Shown: one piece after another, positions 27,482-35,994 of the stretch
How the letters are laid out: every line of letters begins with the position of its first letter
Numbering within the stretch: position 1 is the stretch's first letter
From: a bacterium SCSIO 12741
GTDB taxonomy: Bacteria; Bacteroidota; Bacteroidia; Flavobacteriales_G; Salibacteraceae
DNA length: 64,000 nucleotides
Reading direction: 5' to 3'
Assembly (NCBI GenBank): GCA_024398055.1
Contig: CP073749.1
Coordinates: 3,906,594 to 3,970,593 of the forward strand
The notes under the pieces: generated by a model
Databases searched by the model: none
What the model saw: only the letters and a program-made list of their open reading frames with translations
Told to the model about the DNA's origin: nothing
Position numbers and translations under genes: made by a program

Positions 27482-28209
27482 AAAGTTTGGAGAAAATACG
27501 GTGTCTGATTGTGGATGACGAAGAGTTAGCCCGCAAGCTTATTGAAACCTACATTCAACGTATGCCTCAATTGGAGTTGGTGGGTAAGTGCAAGAATCCC
27601 ATGGATGCGATGCGTCGGTTGAATGATGATTCGATAGACCTCGTTTTTTTAGACATACACATGCCCGAATTAACAGGACTCGAATTACTCAGATCTTTGC
27701 ATCGACCTCCCTTGGTCATATTAACTACCGCTTACAAGGAATACGCACTGGAAGGCTACCGACTCGATGTAGTGGACTATTTACTCAAACCCATTGATTT
27801 TTCCCTTTTTCTGCAAGCGATAAACAAGGCCAGTTCAAGATTGGAATTGGAGAGACGTAAAAATCAAATTGCACCTCCCCGGACGGAGGCAGCCGAACCC
27901 GATTACCTCATGGTGAAATCTGAGCATCGTATTATTCGGCTTCCGCTTAATGATTTGGTATACGTACAAGGCATGAACGAATATGTGGCCTATCACACCG
28001 AAGAAGGGCGGGTTCTTTCTCTAAAATCGCTCAAAGCGTTGGAAAGGGAGTTGCCCGCAGATCGGTTTATTCGCATTCACAAGTCCTATATTGTGGCCAA
28101 GGACAGAATTACAGCTCTGGAAGGAAATCAGGTAGTGATCGACAGCAATAAGCTGCCCATAGGAGGGAGTTACAAACAGCAGGTTATGGCCCAGCTGTTT
28201 CAGGCCTAA
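27478..28209 (+). CDS. LytTR-family response regulator
   Basis: 243 residues. Receiver domain 5-120 with acidic pair Asp13/Asp14, phospho-acceptor Asp59 (FLDIHMP) and Lys in LLKPIDF. LytTR DNA-binding domain from about 145 (YLMVKSEHRIIRLPLNDLVYVQGMNEYV to FIRIHKSYIV). It is the cognate partner of the preceding kinase. Likely targets include the divergent TonB/DUF4249 operon, but the site was not identified. Confidence 0.94.
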   Translation: MKSLEKIRCLIVDDEELARKLIETYIQRMPQLELVGKCKNPMDAMRRLNDDSIDLVFLDIHMPELTGLELLRSLHRPPLVILTTAYKEYALEGYRLDVVDYLLKPIDFSLFLQAINKASSRLELERRKNQIAPPRTEAAEPDYLMVKSEHRIIRLPLNDLVYVQGMNEYVAYHTEEGRVLSLKSLKALERELPADRFIRIHKSYIVAKDRITALEGNQVVIDSNKLPIGGSYKQQVMAQLFQA

Positions 28210-28293
28210 AACCCGTTCAGGCTAAATTATATTCTCATTTACCGCGAAACATTACCCATTTTCTACAAAAAAACGGGGGCAATTACAGTACGT

Positions 28294-28428
28294 TTAAGGC
28301 ATGGACACAGATTCCACCTGGGAACCCGCCATGTCTCCATTTGCCGGTCTACCAAAGGCATAAACCAACCAGGAGTATATGCACAGCCCAGTAAAGAGAA
28401 GAATCGCTCTTAGTAGTGAAGATTTCAT
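28294..28428 (-). CDS. Putative 44-residue single-pass membrane protein
   Basis: An ATG at 28428 begins MKSSLLRAILLFTGLCIYSW, a hydrophobic helix, followed by about 22 polar residues ending SVSMP and a TAA stop. Positive N-terminus, one helix and short polar tail fit a small membrane protein. It sits in the otherwise gene-free 320 bases downstream of the response regulator. No family is known to me. Confidence 0.4.
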   Translation of the reverse strand: MKSSLLRAILLFTGLCIYSWLVYAFGRPANGDMAGSQVESVSMP

Positions 28429-28626
28429 AAAGTTTGTCGTTGATCTATAAAGTTCGGAATAAAAAATTGAAAATGAAATTTTTTAGGGCACAGATTTATC
28501 TGAAATTCAATGGGATGACTCAATCGAGCCTTGGAAGCTACGGGCCATACACCTTTTGCTCCAAGACATTACCTTAAAATTTTAGCTACCGATGAGCTTT
28601 ACATTAATCCTGCTTATTTTTGGGAT

Positions 28627-29205
28627 ATGAGAGCCACACTATCCATCCTTGTTTTAGTCCTATTTCTGGTATCCTGCAAAAAAGAAGTGGTTGATGCCAC
28701 ACCTGAGAGTAGCGATACTACTCAAACGCCGAGTGCTCAAAACAACCAAACGCCAGCGGTAGTTTGTGATTCAACCACCTTTCAAAACTTACCCGCTGCA
28801 ACTGGTTTTTATCAAATGAAATACAACCATGGACCTGATAATCGGGGAGAGGTGACCAAGAAATACTGCACCACGTCCATTCGGATTCTTCAGGACAGTG
28901 TGTATTATGATGATTTGGACACCACCATGTATAGCCACTTGATTCAAATTGATTCCCTGAATTACGAAACCGACTCATTAAAATCGGATGAGCACAGGTA
29001 TACAAGTTTGGCCTTTCCGGTGAATGCTAGCCTCGATTACCAAAAACGTCATGCTGAGGTGAATGGAATAACCGATCCTACAGTCTCCGTGAGTATTACG
29101 CCCAATTCCGGGTATTCCAGAATCGTTTTGGACCGTCAAAACTTTGGTATCGGTGGAGTGTTTGTGGAGGAACGGAGTTACTTGGAACTGCGCGCTGCAC
29201 TTTAA
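28627..29205 (+). CDS. Hypothetical lipoprotein
   Basis: About 192 residues from ATG 28627, chosen because it begins a lipoprotein signal with Cys17 (FLVSC); the frame is open upstream to an ATG at 28531 that would hide the signal. A Thr/Ser/Gln-rich linker (about 25-45) precedes a beta-rich domain with a Cys pair (VCDSTTF ... KKYCTTSI). No family recognised. A TATTTTTG box lies directly before the ATG (28615-28622), so a very short leader is possible. It converges with the choice-of-anchor L gene through a shared terminator. Confidence 0.62.
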   Translation: MRATLSILVLVLFLVSCKKEVVDATPESSDTTQTPSAQNNQTPAVVCDSTTFQNLPAATGFYQMKYNHGPDNRGEVTKKYCTTSIRILQDSVYYDDLDTTMYSHLIQIDSLNYETDSLKSDEHRYTSLAFPVNASLDYQKRHAEVNGITDPTVSVSITPNSGYSRIVLDRQNFGIGGVFVEERSYLELRAAL

Positions 29206-29238
29206 CTCCAATGGGCTTAACTCTCCACCCGATGAAAT

Positions 29239-29281
29239 AAAAAAAGCCCGACGAGCTTAACCAGGCTATCAGGCTTTTTTG
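29239..29281. terminator. Bidirectional terminator between convergent genes
   Basis: AAAAAAGCC pairs with GGCTTTTTT across a loop that contains a second small AGC/GCT pairing. Both strands end in a T run, so it can serve the lipoprotein gene and the large secreted gene. Confidence 0.75.
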
Positions 29282-29299
29282 CGATTGACTTTATCGGTC

Positions 29300-31618
29300 C
29301 TATTTTTTCAAAATAGTTTTGATTTCAGCACTCTGATCCGGAGCGATGATTCGGATAAAGTAAGTGCCATTTGAGTAATTTCCCAGATCAATAGGATAGC
29401 TCTGTTGACCCGCTTCCAGGGTCCAACTACCCAGAACTTTTCCGGTTCCATCAAGTAGATGAATCGGAATGTCCTCAGTAGGAGCTTGTTCAAAAGAAAC
29501 TGTGGTAGAATTTGTTGCTGGATTCGGATGAACTGTGATTTCGTTTTCTTCAAATCCTAAAGGTTCCTCAACTGAAGTTAACTCCGAGTCATCGGTTTTA
29601 CCCGGCGAAGCGAAAATGGTGACATCACCTGCGTTAAGTTCAACACTGTTTCCACAAGCCTCCAATTCCACGATGATGAAGTAAACTCCGTTGACCACAA
29701 AGTTCCCCTGGTTGTTTCTACCATCCCAATGAATGGAAGGTAGGCCATTGGTGGGGGATACAAAGGGACAACATCCCATACCCGTTTCGCTACGTTGAAA
29801 CACGATATTTCCCCATCGATTAAAAACGGTAATGGTGAATTTGGTGGCGTTGTAGGCACAATTCGGATTAGCATTATCTGAAAGAATCCAGAAGTCATTA
29901 ACACCATCTCCATTAGGCGTGAACACGTTGGGAAGAAAGTCGTGTGAAAACCCAGGCCATTCGTCACAACAATTGTCACAGGATTCGGCTTCTGTACAAA
30001 CGTCTCCTACACGAGCCTTAAAACTTCGATTGTTGGTGGCCCGAGCAGAGAATCCGGTTTTCAATTTTACTTTCAATCCACCGGCAAATTCCGTGGTTCC
30101 TGAAGTACCAGTCAGGTTTACCGGCCCATTCACCAAAATGGGGGTAACACTTCTTCCAGCAATAACCTGTGCACCAGCCTCAGTAAGCGAGGGTAGAGGA
30201 AAGGCGTTGCCGTTTCGGTTTTCGTGGAAAATGGTGTGGGGACAAAATTCACAGATTACCCTTACGTTATAGGTTTCCGTGGTGGAACTTGACCCACAAA
30301 GATCGGTTCCTGTGGTAGTTACCGTGAACTGATGGTCGCCTAACTGTCCGACTCCAGGTGTCCAAAAAATCGTACCTACCGGAGTTGCCGTGTTGTTTCC
30401 TGAAACCGAAACAGTGGCTCCAGGTAGGCCGCCATTCCAGGTCATGGTCACATCGTCGTAGGCATCGTAATCAAAGCCATGAATGTTGACTCCCAGGGTT
30501 TGATTTGCGTTGACGACTACCCAGTATTCACCGGTTTGATTGTAACCGGTGGTATAAGGAGGCGTGTCATCAAGTGGATGAACCTTAATGTTGGAGACAA
30601 ACACCTTTTGACAGCCAGTAGGCGTGGTAACCGTGACGCTGTAAGGATCCGATTCCAACCGGGCGATGTCGGTGATGCTTCTGGTAGTTTCACCAGTGGA
30701 CCATTGGTAAGTATTACCGGCCCCAACGTCAACCACCGTCAAGTTCATCATTTGATTCTCACAGATTTCGGATGGAAAATTCATGCCCAGCACATTTGTA
30801 GGACTATTAAAACTCCCAGCTTCGATAAATACTCCGGAGTCTTTTAAGCGGTCCTTACCATCGGCAATGGCAATTTTGATGTGGTATTCTTCGCCACAAG
30901 TAAGGTTGTTGTAGCTCGCTTGAAACACATCCGTGTACCGGTCAAATTCGAAATTGGCCTCAATTCCGGTAAAATCTTCAAAGAGATTCTCATTGTAGTA
31001 TTGAGTATTCGTTTGAGAATTGATGGTACAAATACCCACTGGAGTGGAGGTGCCGGGAATTACGGCCAGGTTAACAGCATCATTGCTAAATCCTTGTCCG
31101 CCAGCTATTCCTGGACCACTTAGAAAGAAACCCATGATGTCGGCAAAACCGTTGTTGCATTCCGATAACGATTCTTCCGTTCCGTAACAAAACCGAAAGT
31201 TGATGTGGTTTTCGGAGGGAACAAAATCGAACTCCAAAACGGCCACATCGAGCATGCTAACAGCGCTACCCGACAAGATGGAAAGGTCTGGCTCGCCTTG
31301 GCTGCTCATCGAAATGGATTCGACCCTATGGTTGTTGGCCGGGCCCACTTCTATGGCTGTTCCGGTAGAGAGAACAATTCCTTGACTAATTCCGATCGTT
31401 GGAGCGGGAGGATTAGCAGGATTGACAAAGGTGCCCAATTGTCTCGGGTCACCTTTGCTCAGGGTCATGTTCGATACAGTAACTCCATTTCCCGTGAGAG
31501 CGTTTACCGCAGCTGTGGCCGAGGCCTGGGTAGGGGTTAACTGGGCTCGGGAGGTCAACTGCCCGCCGAGTATCAAGAGCATGAACCCGAGCGCTTTAAG
31601 GCTAAGGGATAACTTCAT
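29300..31618 (-). CDS. Secreted choice-of-anchor L protein with CHU_C-type region and T9SS tail
   Basis: 772 residues. Signal peptide ends TSRAQ. Residues about 30-275 form a choice-of-anchor L domain (GISQGIVLSTG, FRFCYGTEE, ADIMGFFLSGPG). Ig-like repeats follow. Around 550-660 is the gliding-motility-associated C-terminal domain (LPNVFTPNGDGVNDFW, FNRWGNIVFQ, WDGRNNQG), and the end is a T9SS tail starting ITVHPNPATN. Having both domains is unusual because CHU_C often serves as the terminal signal itself. Predicted cell-surface adhesin-like protein. It starts one base after the upstream gene's stop, hence one operon. Confidence 0.88.
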   Translation of the reverse strand: MKLSLSLKALGFMLLILGGQLTSRAQLTPTQASATAAVNALTGNGVTVSNMTLSKGDPRQLGTFVNPANPPAPTIGISQGIVLSTGTAIEVGPANNHRVESISMSSQGEPDLSILSGSAVSMLDVAVLEFDFVPSENHINFRFCYGTEESLSECNNGFADIMGFFLSGPGIAGGQGFSNDAVNLAVIPGTSTPVGICTINSQTNTQYYNENLFEDFTGIEANFEFDRYTDVFQASYNNLTCGEEYHIKIAIADGKDRLKDSGVFIEAGSFNSPTNVLGMNFPSEICENQMMNLTVVDVGAGNTYQWSTGETTRSITDIARLESDPYSVTVTTPTGCQKVFVSNIKVHPLDDTPPYTTGYNQTGEYWVVVNANQTLGVNIHGFDYDAYDDVTMTWNGGLPGATVSVSGNNTATPVGTIFWTPGVGQLGDHQFTVTTTGTDLCGSSSTTETYNVRVICEFCPHTIFHENRNGNAFPLPSLTEAGAQVIAGRSVTPILVNGPVNLTGTSGTTEFAGGLKVKLKTGFSARATNNRSFKARVGDVCTEAESCDNCCDEWPGFSHDFLPNVFTPNGDGVNDFWILSDNANPNCAYNATKFTITVFNRWGNIVFQRSETGMGCCPFVSPTNGLPSIHWDGRNNQGNFVVNGVYFIIVELEACGNSVELNAGDVTIFASPGKTDDSELTSVEEPLGFEENEITVHPNPATNSTTVSFEQAPTEDIPIHLLDGTGKVLGSWTLEAGQQSYPIDLGNYSNGTYFIRIIAPDQSAEIKTILKK

Positions 31619-31619
31619 A

Positions 31620-32291
31620 CTACTTGTTTTTAAGGAGGTTTATCTCTTTCTCTAATTCAATGACATAAAGGGTCAATTCTTCGATTTTTTGCAACAAAAT
31701 GGCATCCATCTTTCCCGATTGAATCCCTTCTTCCTTTACTTCTTCTTCTGAAGGAACATTGGGCAAATGATGATTTTCCTGGATGAAAGACTCTAATTCG
31801 CCAAGACTCATTAATTCATATTTGTCGGCAAAAACGAAATCAGGCCAGTTGCCTTCCAGTTTTACGGTCAATTCCTCACAGATGGCCTTGCCTCCTACAT
31901 ACAAGAGGTGGTCGCCTACCAGGTTGTTGGTACCTACGCCTACTTTACCATCAGCACGAACGGTAAAGCGAAGGTGGCCAGGGCTAGACATAGATGCACC
32001 AGAAATCGAGGTTTCCACTTGAAAGACGGGCTCGGTTCCGTTGATCCATCCACTTTTGAACAGGCCGGCACCACCGCCTCCGGCAGTATTCATGGCTGTA
32101 AAGGCCCATTGGGAGTTGGATCCGTTCATGACTTCAAGTTTACCAAGTCCATTACTTGATCCTACGGTTACATCGCCAGATCTGGAAAGGGTAGATGTGG
32201 TGTTGTTGGATCCGGACCATTGTTGTCCGAAAACCAAGTTAGCGTTAACGATCAGGACGATTAGAAGTCCTGCCAATTTAAGGGTATTCAT
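31620..32291 (-). CDS. Secreted tail-fibre-like protein (C-terminal coiled-coil domain)
   Basis: 223 residues. Signal peptide ends LVFGQ. A Gly/Ser/Asn-rich beta region (about 25-135, with the VRADGKVGVGTNN repeat-like stretch of fibre proteins) is followed by WPDFVFADKYELMSLGELESFIQ...HLPNVPSEEEV and a coiled coil (about 185-223). This C-terminus is frequent in Bacteroidota secreted proteins and resembles peptidase-S74-like fibre ends, without the catalytic part. It is directly upstream of the choice-of-anchor L gene and probably assembles with it at the surface. Confidence 0.75.
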   Translation of the reverse strand: MNTLKLAGLLIVLIVNANLVFGQQWSGSNNTTSTLSRSGDVTVGSSNGLGKLEVMNGSNSQWAFTAMNTAGGGGAGLFKSGWINGTEPVFQVETSISGASMSSPGHLRFTVRADGKVGVGTNNLVGDHLLYVGGKAICEELTVKLEGNWPDFVFADKYELMSLGELESFIQENHHLPNVPSEEEVKEEGIQSGKMDAILLQKIEELTLYVIELEKEINLLKNK

Positions 32292-33144
32292 AATTGTTTA
32301 ATTAATGGGTAATTAATGCCTACTCTGGATGGCTAGCTTTTCGGCTTCCGCTAGTATTCCGGCAGAATAATCCCACATAACGTCTAAGGCCTATGCGCAA
32401 TAAAATATAAGGCTAGGACGAGGCTCTCCATTTTGGGGCATGAATCGAAAGGGCATGTTCTTGGTTAAGTATTAACCACCAAGAGCTTTACAAGCCCCAC
32501 AAGAAGAGTATGGGATTGTGTGTACCAGGTAAATAAAAAGATTAATGGTATTAGATATCCATATACGCGCTAAGAGCGCCACAGCCCAAATTGAATTTGA
32601 GTCTGTAGAAGGTTTGCATTCAGTCAAGCTGAACGGGCTGAGCAAAAAAGAAAATTTCCGGCTAAACGGAGATCGTGTGCAAGGGTAAGAAGTTAATTTA
32701 TAGGGTTATTAAGGTGCATTTAGTTTAATCCATGTAGGGTGCATAATAGGTCTTGATCTGGTCAAATCGCTTAACAAGTATAAGGAACATCTTTCGTTTT
32801 GCGAAATTTTTTTTTGAGTGCTATGTTTCTGATAATGAGCCACTGTTTGGCTTTTTCCCGTTCTTCTTGGGATAGTGGACATTTGCCTAAATCGGCTCTC
32901 TTATGAAAGTGCTTTTTCGGTATTTGAAACGCCCTTGATGGTTTACGAGTGTTACACGCATGAAAATTGGAGATTAGGGGTGAAACAGGCGCTCTTCCTA
33001 GTTCCTTCAAGGAAGGTTATACAACAGGAAAATGACTTCCGCCAAAACTGCCTGGATCCTTAGTTTTGCAGGGGGGCAATACCCTTTACTGAATCGCCTT
33101 ATCCTTCTCGCCGTTAAATTCTATCTTGAACCCAAATTAGAACT
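32292..33144. other. Gene-poor 850-base region
   Basis: No convincing protein-coding gene apart from one weak small ORF (32545-32688). Frames on both strands here are short, start at TTG or lack family features. I see no RNA gene, repeat or mobile-element remnant. Confidence 0.4.
32545..32688 (+). CDS. Possible 47-residue small protein
   Basis: ATG preceded by an A-rich stretch; the product begins MVLDIHIRAKSATAQIEFES and is beta-prone with charged residues. Composition looks protein-like but no family or conserved context supports it. Confidence 0.25.
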   Translation: MVLDIHIRAKSATAQIEFESVEGLHSVKLNGLSKKENFRLNGDRVQG

Positions 33145-33672
33145 ATGGACCATTACCTCGAAACCGAACGATTAATCTTAAGGCCTTTTGATCAGGAGGA
33201 TATTGAGCCGTCTTACCAGATGAATCTGGATGCCGAAGTGAGTCGATATACCGGCGATGGAGGTGTGGTTAGTAGGGAAGAGGTAGCCCACCGAATCCAG
33301 GAAAACGTTCTTGGAGATTACCGAAAACATGGATTTGGACGTTTTGCCGTAGAGCTCAAGGGAGGACCTCGTTTCATCGGTTTTGCCGGACTTAAATATC
33401 TACCAGACTGGAAAGAAGTGGACCTGGGCTATCGGTTTATGCAAGATTATTGGGGACAAGGCTTAGCTACAGAAGCCGGACGTGCTTGCCTGAAGTTTGG
33501 TTTTGAGACCCTCCATCTCTCCAAAATTATCGCCATGGCTCTGCCCGAAAATGAGGGATCCGTTCGAGTGCTCCAAAAATTGAACTTTCAGTTCGAAAAG
33601 GAAATCCTTGAAGAAGGGGACTTGGTTCATGTTTTTCAGTTGTTCAATCCGGATTCCACCGATTCCCAGTAA
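33145..33672 (+). CDS. GNAT family N-acetyltransferase (RimJ/RimL type)
   Basis: 175 residues. ETERLILRPFDQEDIE start, GRFAVELKGGPRFIGFAGL central strand, DLGYRFMQDYWGQGLATEAGRACLKFGF (acetyl-CoA pyrophosphate loop, Q-G-L-A) and SVRVLQKLNFQFEKE at the C-terminus. This matches GNAT enzymes that acetylate protein N-termini or small molecules with acetyl-CoA. The substrate cannot be read. Confidence 0.93.
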   Translation: MDHYLETERLILRPFDQEDIEPSYQMNLDAEVSRYTGDGGVVSREEVAHRIQENVLGDYRKHGFGRFAVELKGGPRFIGFAGLKYLPDWKEVDLGYRFMQDYWGQGLATEAGRACLKFGFETLHLSKIIAMALPENEGSVRVLQKLNFQFEKEILEEGDLVHVFQLFNPDSTDSQ

Positions 33673-33798
33673 CGATTGAAAATCGAAGCTTCATTTGTGC
33701 CAAATGGGCTTTCTTGAGTCTGCTTTAACTTGTTGATAATTTGCTTTTTAGCTCAATTTCTTTTTACTTAGAAGAAACATTGTCAAAATCCTTAAGCC

Positions 33799-34701
33799 AT
33801 GTATCAATTCGTATTCCAATCGGGTGGAGAATTCGGCGTGTCCTGTGCGGTTCAAACCCATTATTCCTTTGGTGAAAATCATTACCTGTTTCAGCAAGAT
33901 GTCAACTCCAAAGGCTGGGTAGTATTAAACCTTAACACCGACGGATCTCCGGGCCCATTGCTTCAGTCCGGCACCAGTGCACTGGCTTATGACATAGCCT
34001 TTACCTACGAAATTGAAAGCAATCTTTTTTTGTTTGGAATTGATGTGGGAAGTCTACACTTCATTAGTCCAAGTCCCTGGGAAATACGGGCCATTCATGC
34101 AGATGGAAAAATCGGCGCTATCACCGACCATGGTATTTGGAACAACACCTACGAATTGCAGTTTCCTTTTCATATCGACGGACAGCATTACCTCTACGGT
34201 GCCAGCATCACGGGCTCCGACCGCTGGTTTATCCAACCTTTGCTTCCCGGTGGAAAAATGGGCAAAGACGAAACCGACCACGGCAACCAAAAAACGAAGT
34301 ACCTCATTCCGCTGCAAATCCCTATTTACCTGCACAACAATCCCACCCAGTTATTTCGCTACGATGATTATGATGGCGTAACCCGTGCCCAGGATTTCCT
34401 GCCCGACGGAAAACTTGATCCAGATCAGTATCAGTCACCCACCTTTGGGCTGCGTTTTCAGCAGATTTTCTTTGCCAATTTACCCGATGTACAGGCGATG
34501 ATTGGGCTGGGAGGCCAACCCGATTATGGGTGTTTTATCTATCCTTTTACAGCAGAAGGTGGTATAGGCGAACCCATTGGGGAAGGGCAGGTAGGGCCCT
34601 TTGACAAGGCCTTGTACTACACCATTCAGGGACGGCATTTTGTGTATTTGTTTAGTAAGGATGCCGTAGAGTGGGCGGTTTGGGAAATCGTGTCTCAATA
34701 A
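33799..34701 (+). CDS. Predicted beta-propeller-like protein without signal peptide
   Basis: 300 residues, no signal peptide or membrane segment. About six repeats of 45-50 residues share a pattern of an aromatic strand, [HN]xYLF, a W- or F-containing strand, and a DGKxG turn (for example at residues 22-60, 70-110, 115-160, 170-210, 220-265, 268-300). This suggests a six-bladed propeller. I do not recognise a family. Role unknown; the lack of an export signal suggests a cytoplasmic or non-classically exported protein. Confidence 0.6.
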   Translation: MYQFVFQSGGEFGVSCAVQTHYSFGENHYLFQQDVNSKGWVVLNLNTDGSPGPLLQSGTSALAYDIAFTYEIESNLFLFGIDVGSLHFISPSPWEIRAIHADGKIGAITDHGIWNNTYELQFPFHIDGQHYLYGASITGSDRWFIQPLLPGGKMGKDETDHGNQKTKYLIPLQIPIYLHNNPTQLFRYDDYDGVTRAQDFLPDGKLDPDQYQSPTFGLRFQQIFFANLPDVQAMIGLGGQPDYGCFIYPFTAEGGIGEPIGEGQVGPFDKALYYTIQGRHFVYLFSKDAVEWAVWEIVSQ

Positions 34702-34824
34702 TAGGTGCTAATTGGTATTTGCGTTGGTATAGGAACCCGATTTGCCTACCATCTGAATCTTTCTGAATTACTTGACCTTCCGCTAGAAATGTATTTTCTT
34801 TGAAAGAACTCTAAACCAATTACT

Positions 34825-35673
34825 ATGAGCTTTTTTACCAGGATGGGAAAAGGGTGGTCCATGGGAACCGCCAGTCTCAAACTCATTCAGAAAAACAAAC
34901 AACTTGTTCTATTTCCCATCATCTCGGGAATCGCCTTGGGTGCTGTGTTGGCTACCTTCTTTGGCTTTTTCTATGCCAACTGGGGTTTTGACTACAGCGA
35001 AGCCATGAGACAGGGAACAGCCGCTGATTATGCTTTAACCTTTTTGTTTTACCTCGTTTGCTACTTCATTATTGTTTTTTTCAACGTGGGCCTCGTGCAC
35101 TGTACCCGGGTCTATTTACAAGGTGGAACTCCCAGTTTTAGTACCGGTGTAAACTACAGTATGTCTCGCATTCCCGTCATTTTGGGTTGGGCTATGCTAT
35201 CGGCCACCGTTGGTTTAATTCTCAAAGCCATTGACGAATACGGAGGCATATTGGGAAGTTTCTTCTCCATGATTGTAGGAGTTGTATGGTCCATCATGAC
35301 CTTCTTCGTAGTACCCATCCTTGCCTACGAAAACGTAGGCCCCATCACCGCCCTCAAACAATCCGGCAAAATCATGAAAGAGAAGTGGGGTGAATCCATC
35401 GGAGCCTCCTTTAGCTTCGGTATCTTTTCCTTCATCGGTTTGCTTTTGGTAGCCTTACCCATAGGCCTATTGCTCGGCGCCATCAATCCCATAGTAGGCA
35501 TTGTAGCCGGCGTATTGGTCTTTTTCTTAATCCAGAGCATCGTCTCCGCCGCCGAGATGGTTTTTGTCGCTGCTGTTTATCACGAGTTGGTTGAGGAACA
35601 GCCCGTTGCCGAGTTTGAAGGATTGGCATTGGATGATTTGTTTGAAGCTAAGAAGAAGAAGGGGTTGTTTTAG
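34825..35673 (+). CDS. DUF6159 family membrane protein
   Basis: 282 residues, about six membrane helices. Start MSFFTRMGKGWSMGTASLKL and the VVPILAYENVGPITALKQSGKIMKEKWGES segment match what I recall of DUF6159 proteins; the C-terminus is charged and cytoplasmic. Function unknown. Downstream lies a 320-base gap without a gene. Confidence 0.75.
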   Translation: MSFFTRMGKGWSMGTASLKLIQKNKQLVLFPIISGIALGAVLATFFGFFYANWGFDYSEAMRQGTAADYALTFLFYLVCYFIIVFFNVGLVHCTRVYLQGGTPSFSTGVNYSMSRIPVILGWAMLSATVGLILKAIDEYGGILGSFFSMIVGVVWSIMTFFVVPILAYENVGPITALKQSGKIMKEKWGESIGASFSFGIFSFIGLLLVALPIGLLLGAINPIVGIVAGVLVFFLIQSIVSAAEMVFVAAVYHELVEEQPVAEFEGLALDDLFEAKKKKGLF

Positions 35674-35994
35674 GGATTTTTCCTTCTTCCGTCCATATTC
35701 TACTTTAGGCTGTTATTCAGTTTTATTAAAGAGATTTTGTTCTCAATCTACCGGCCAATCTTCATTGTGGCCGTAGGGTAGTAGCGTCCAAGTTGGTAGG
35801 AAAGAAAAGAGAATTAGGCCCGCTCAACTTTAAGCCCAATTAACCCCTGGTAAAAACACCTGGCAAAAAAGGAAACTTCCTCCTGAGAGCCAGCATTATT
35901 TAACTGGTGAATATAATTCCGTTGTTCAAAAGAATTCAGAATTGCGCCCAATCATGGCTTAAATTAGCATGGTAATATCATCAAACCTTAAACT
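35674..35994. other. Intergenic region before the KAP NTPase gene
   Basis: 320 bases, AT-rich, no gene or repeat seen. It must contain the promoter of the KAP gene, whose ATG is at 35995. It marks the left edge of the defence island. Confidence 0.4.

Noticed and set aside
32771-33010. Minus-strand frame of 79 codons in the gene-poor region
   Set aside because: Starts with TTG, has no family features and no ribosome-binding context.
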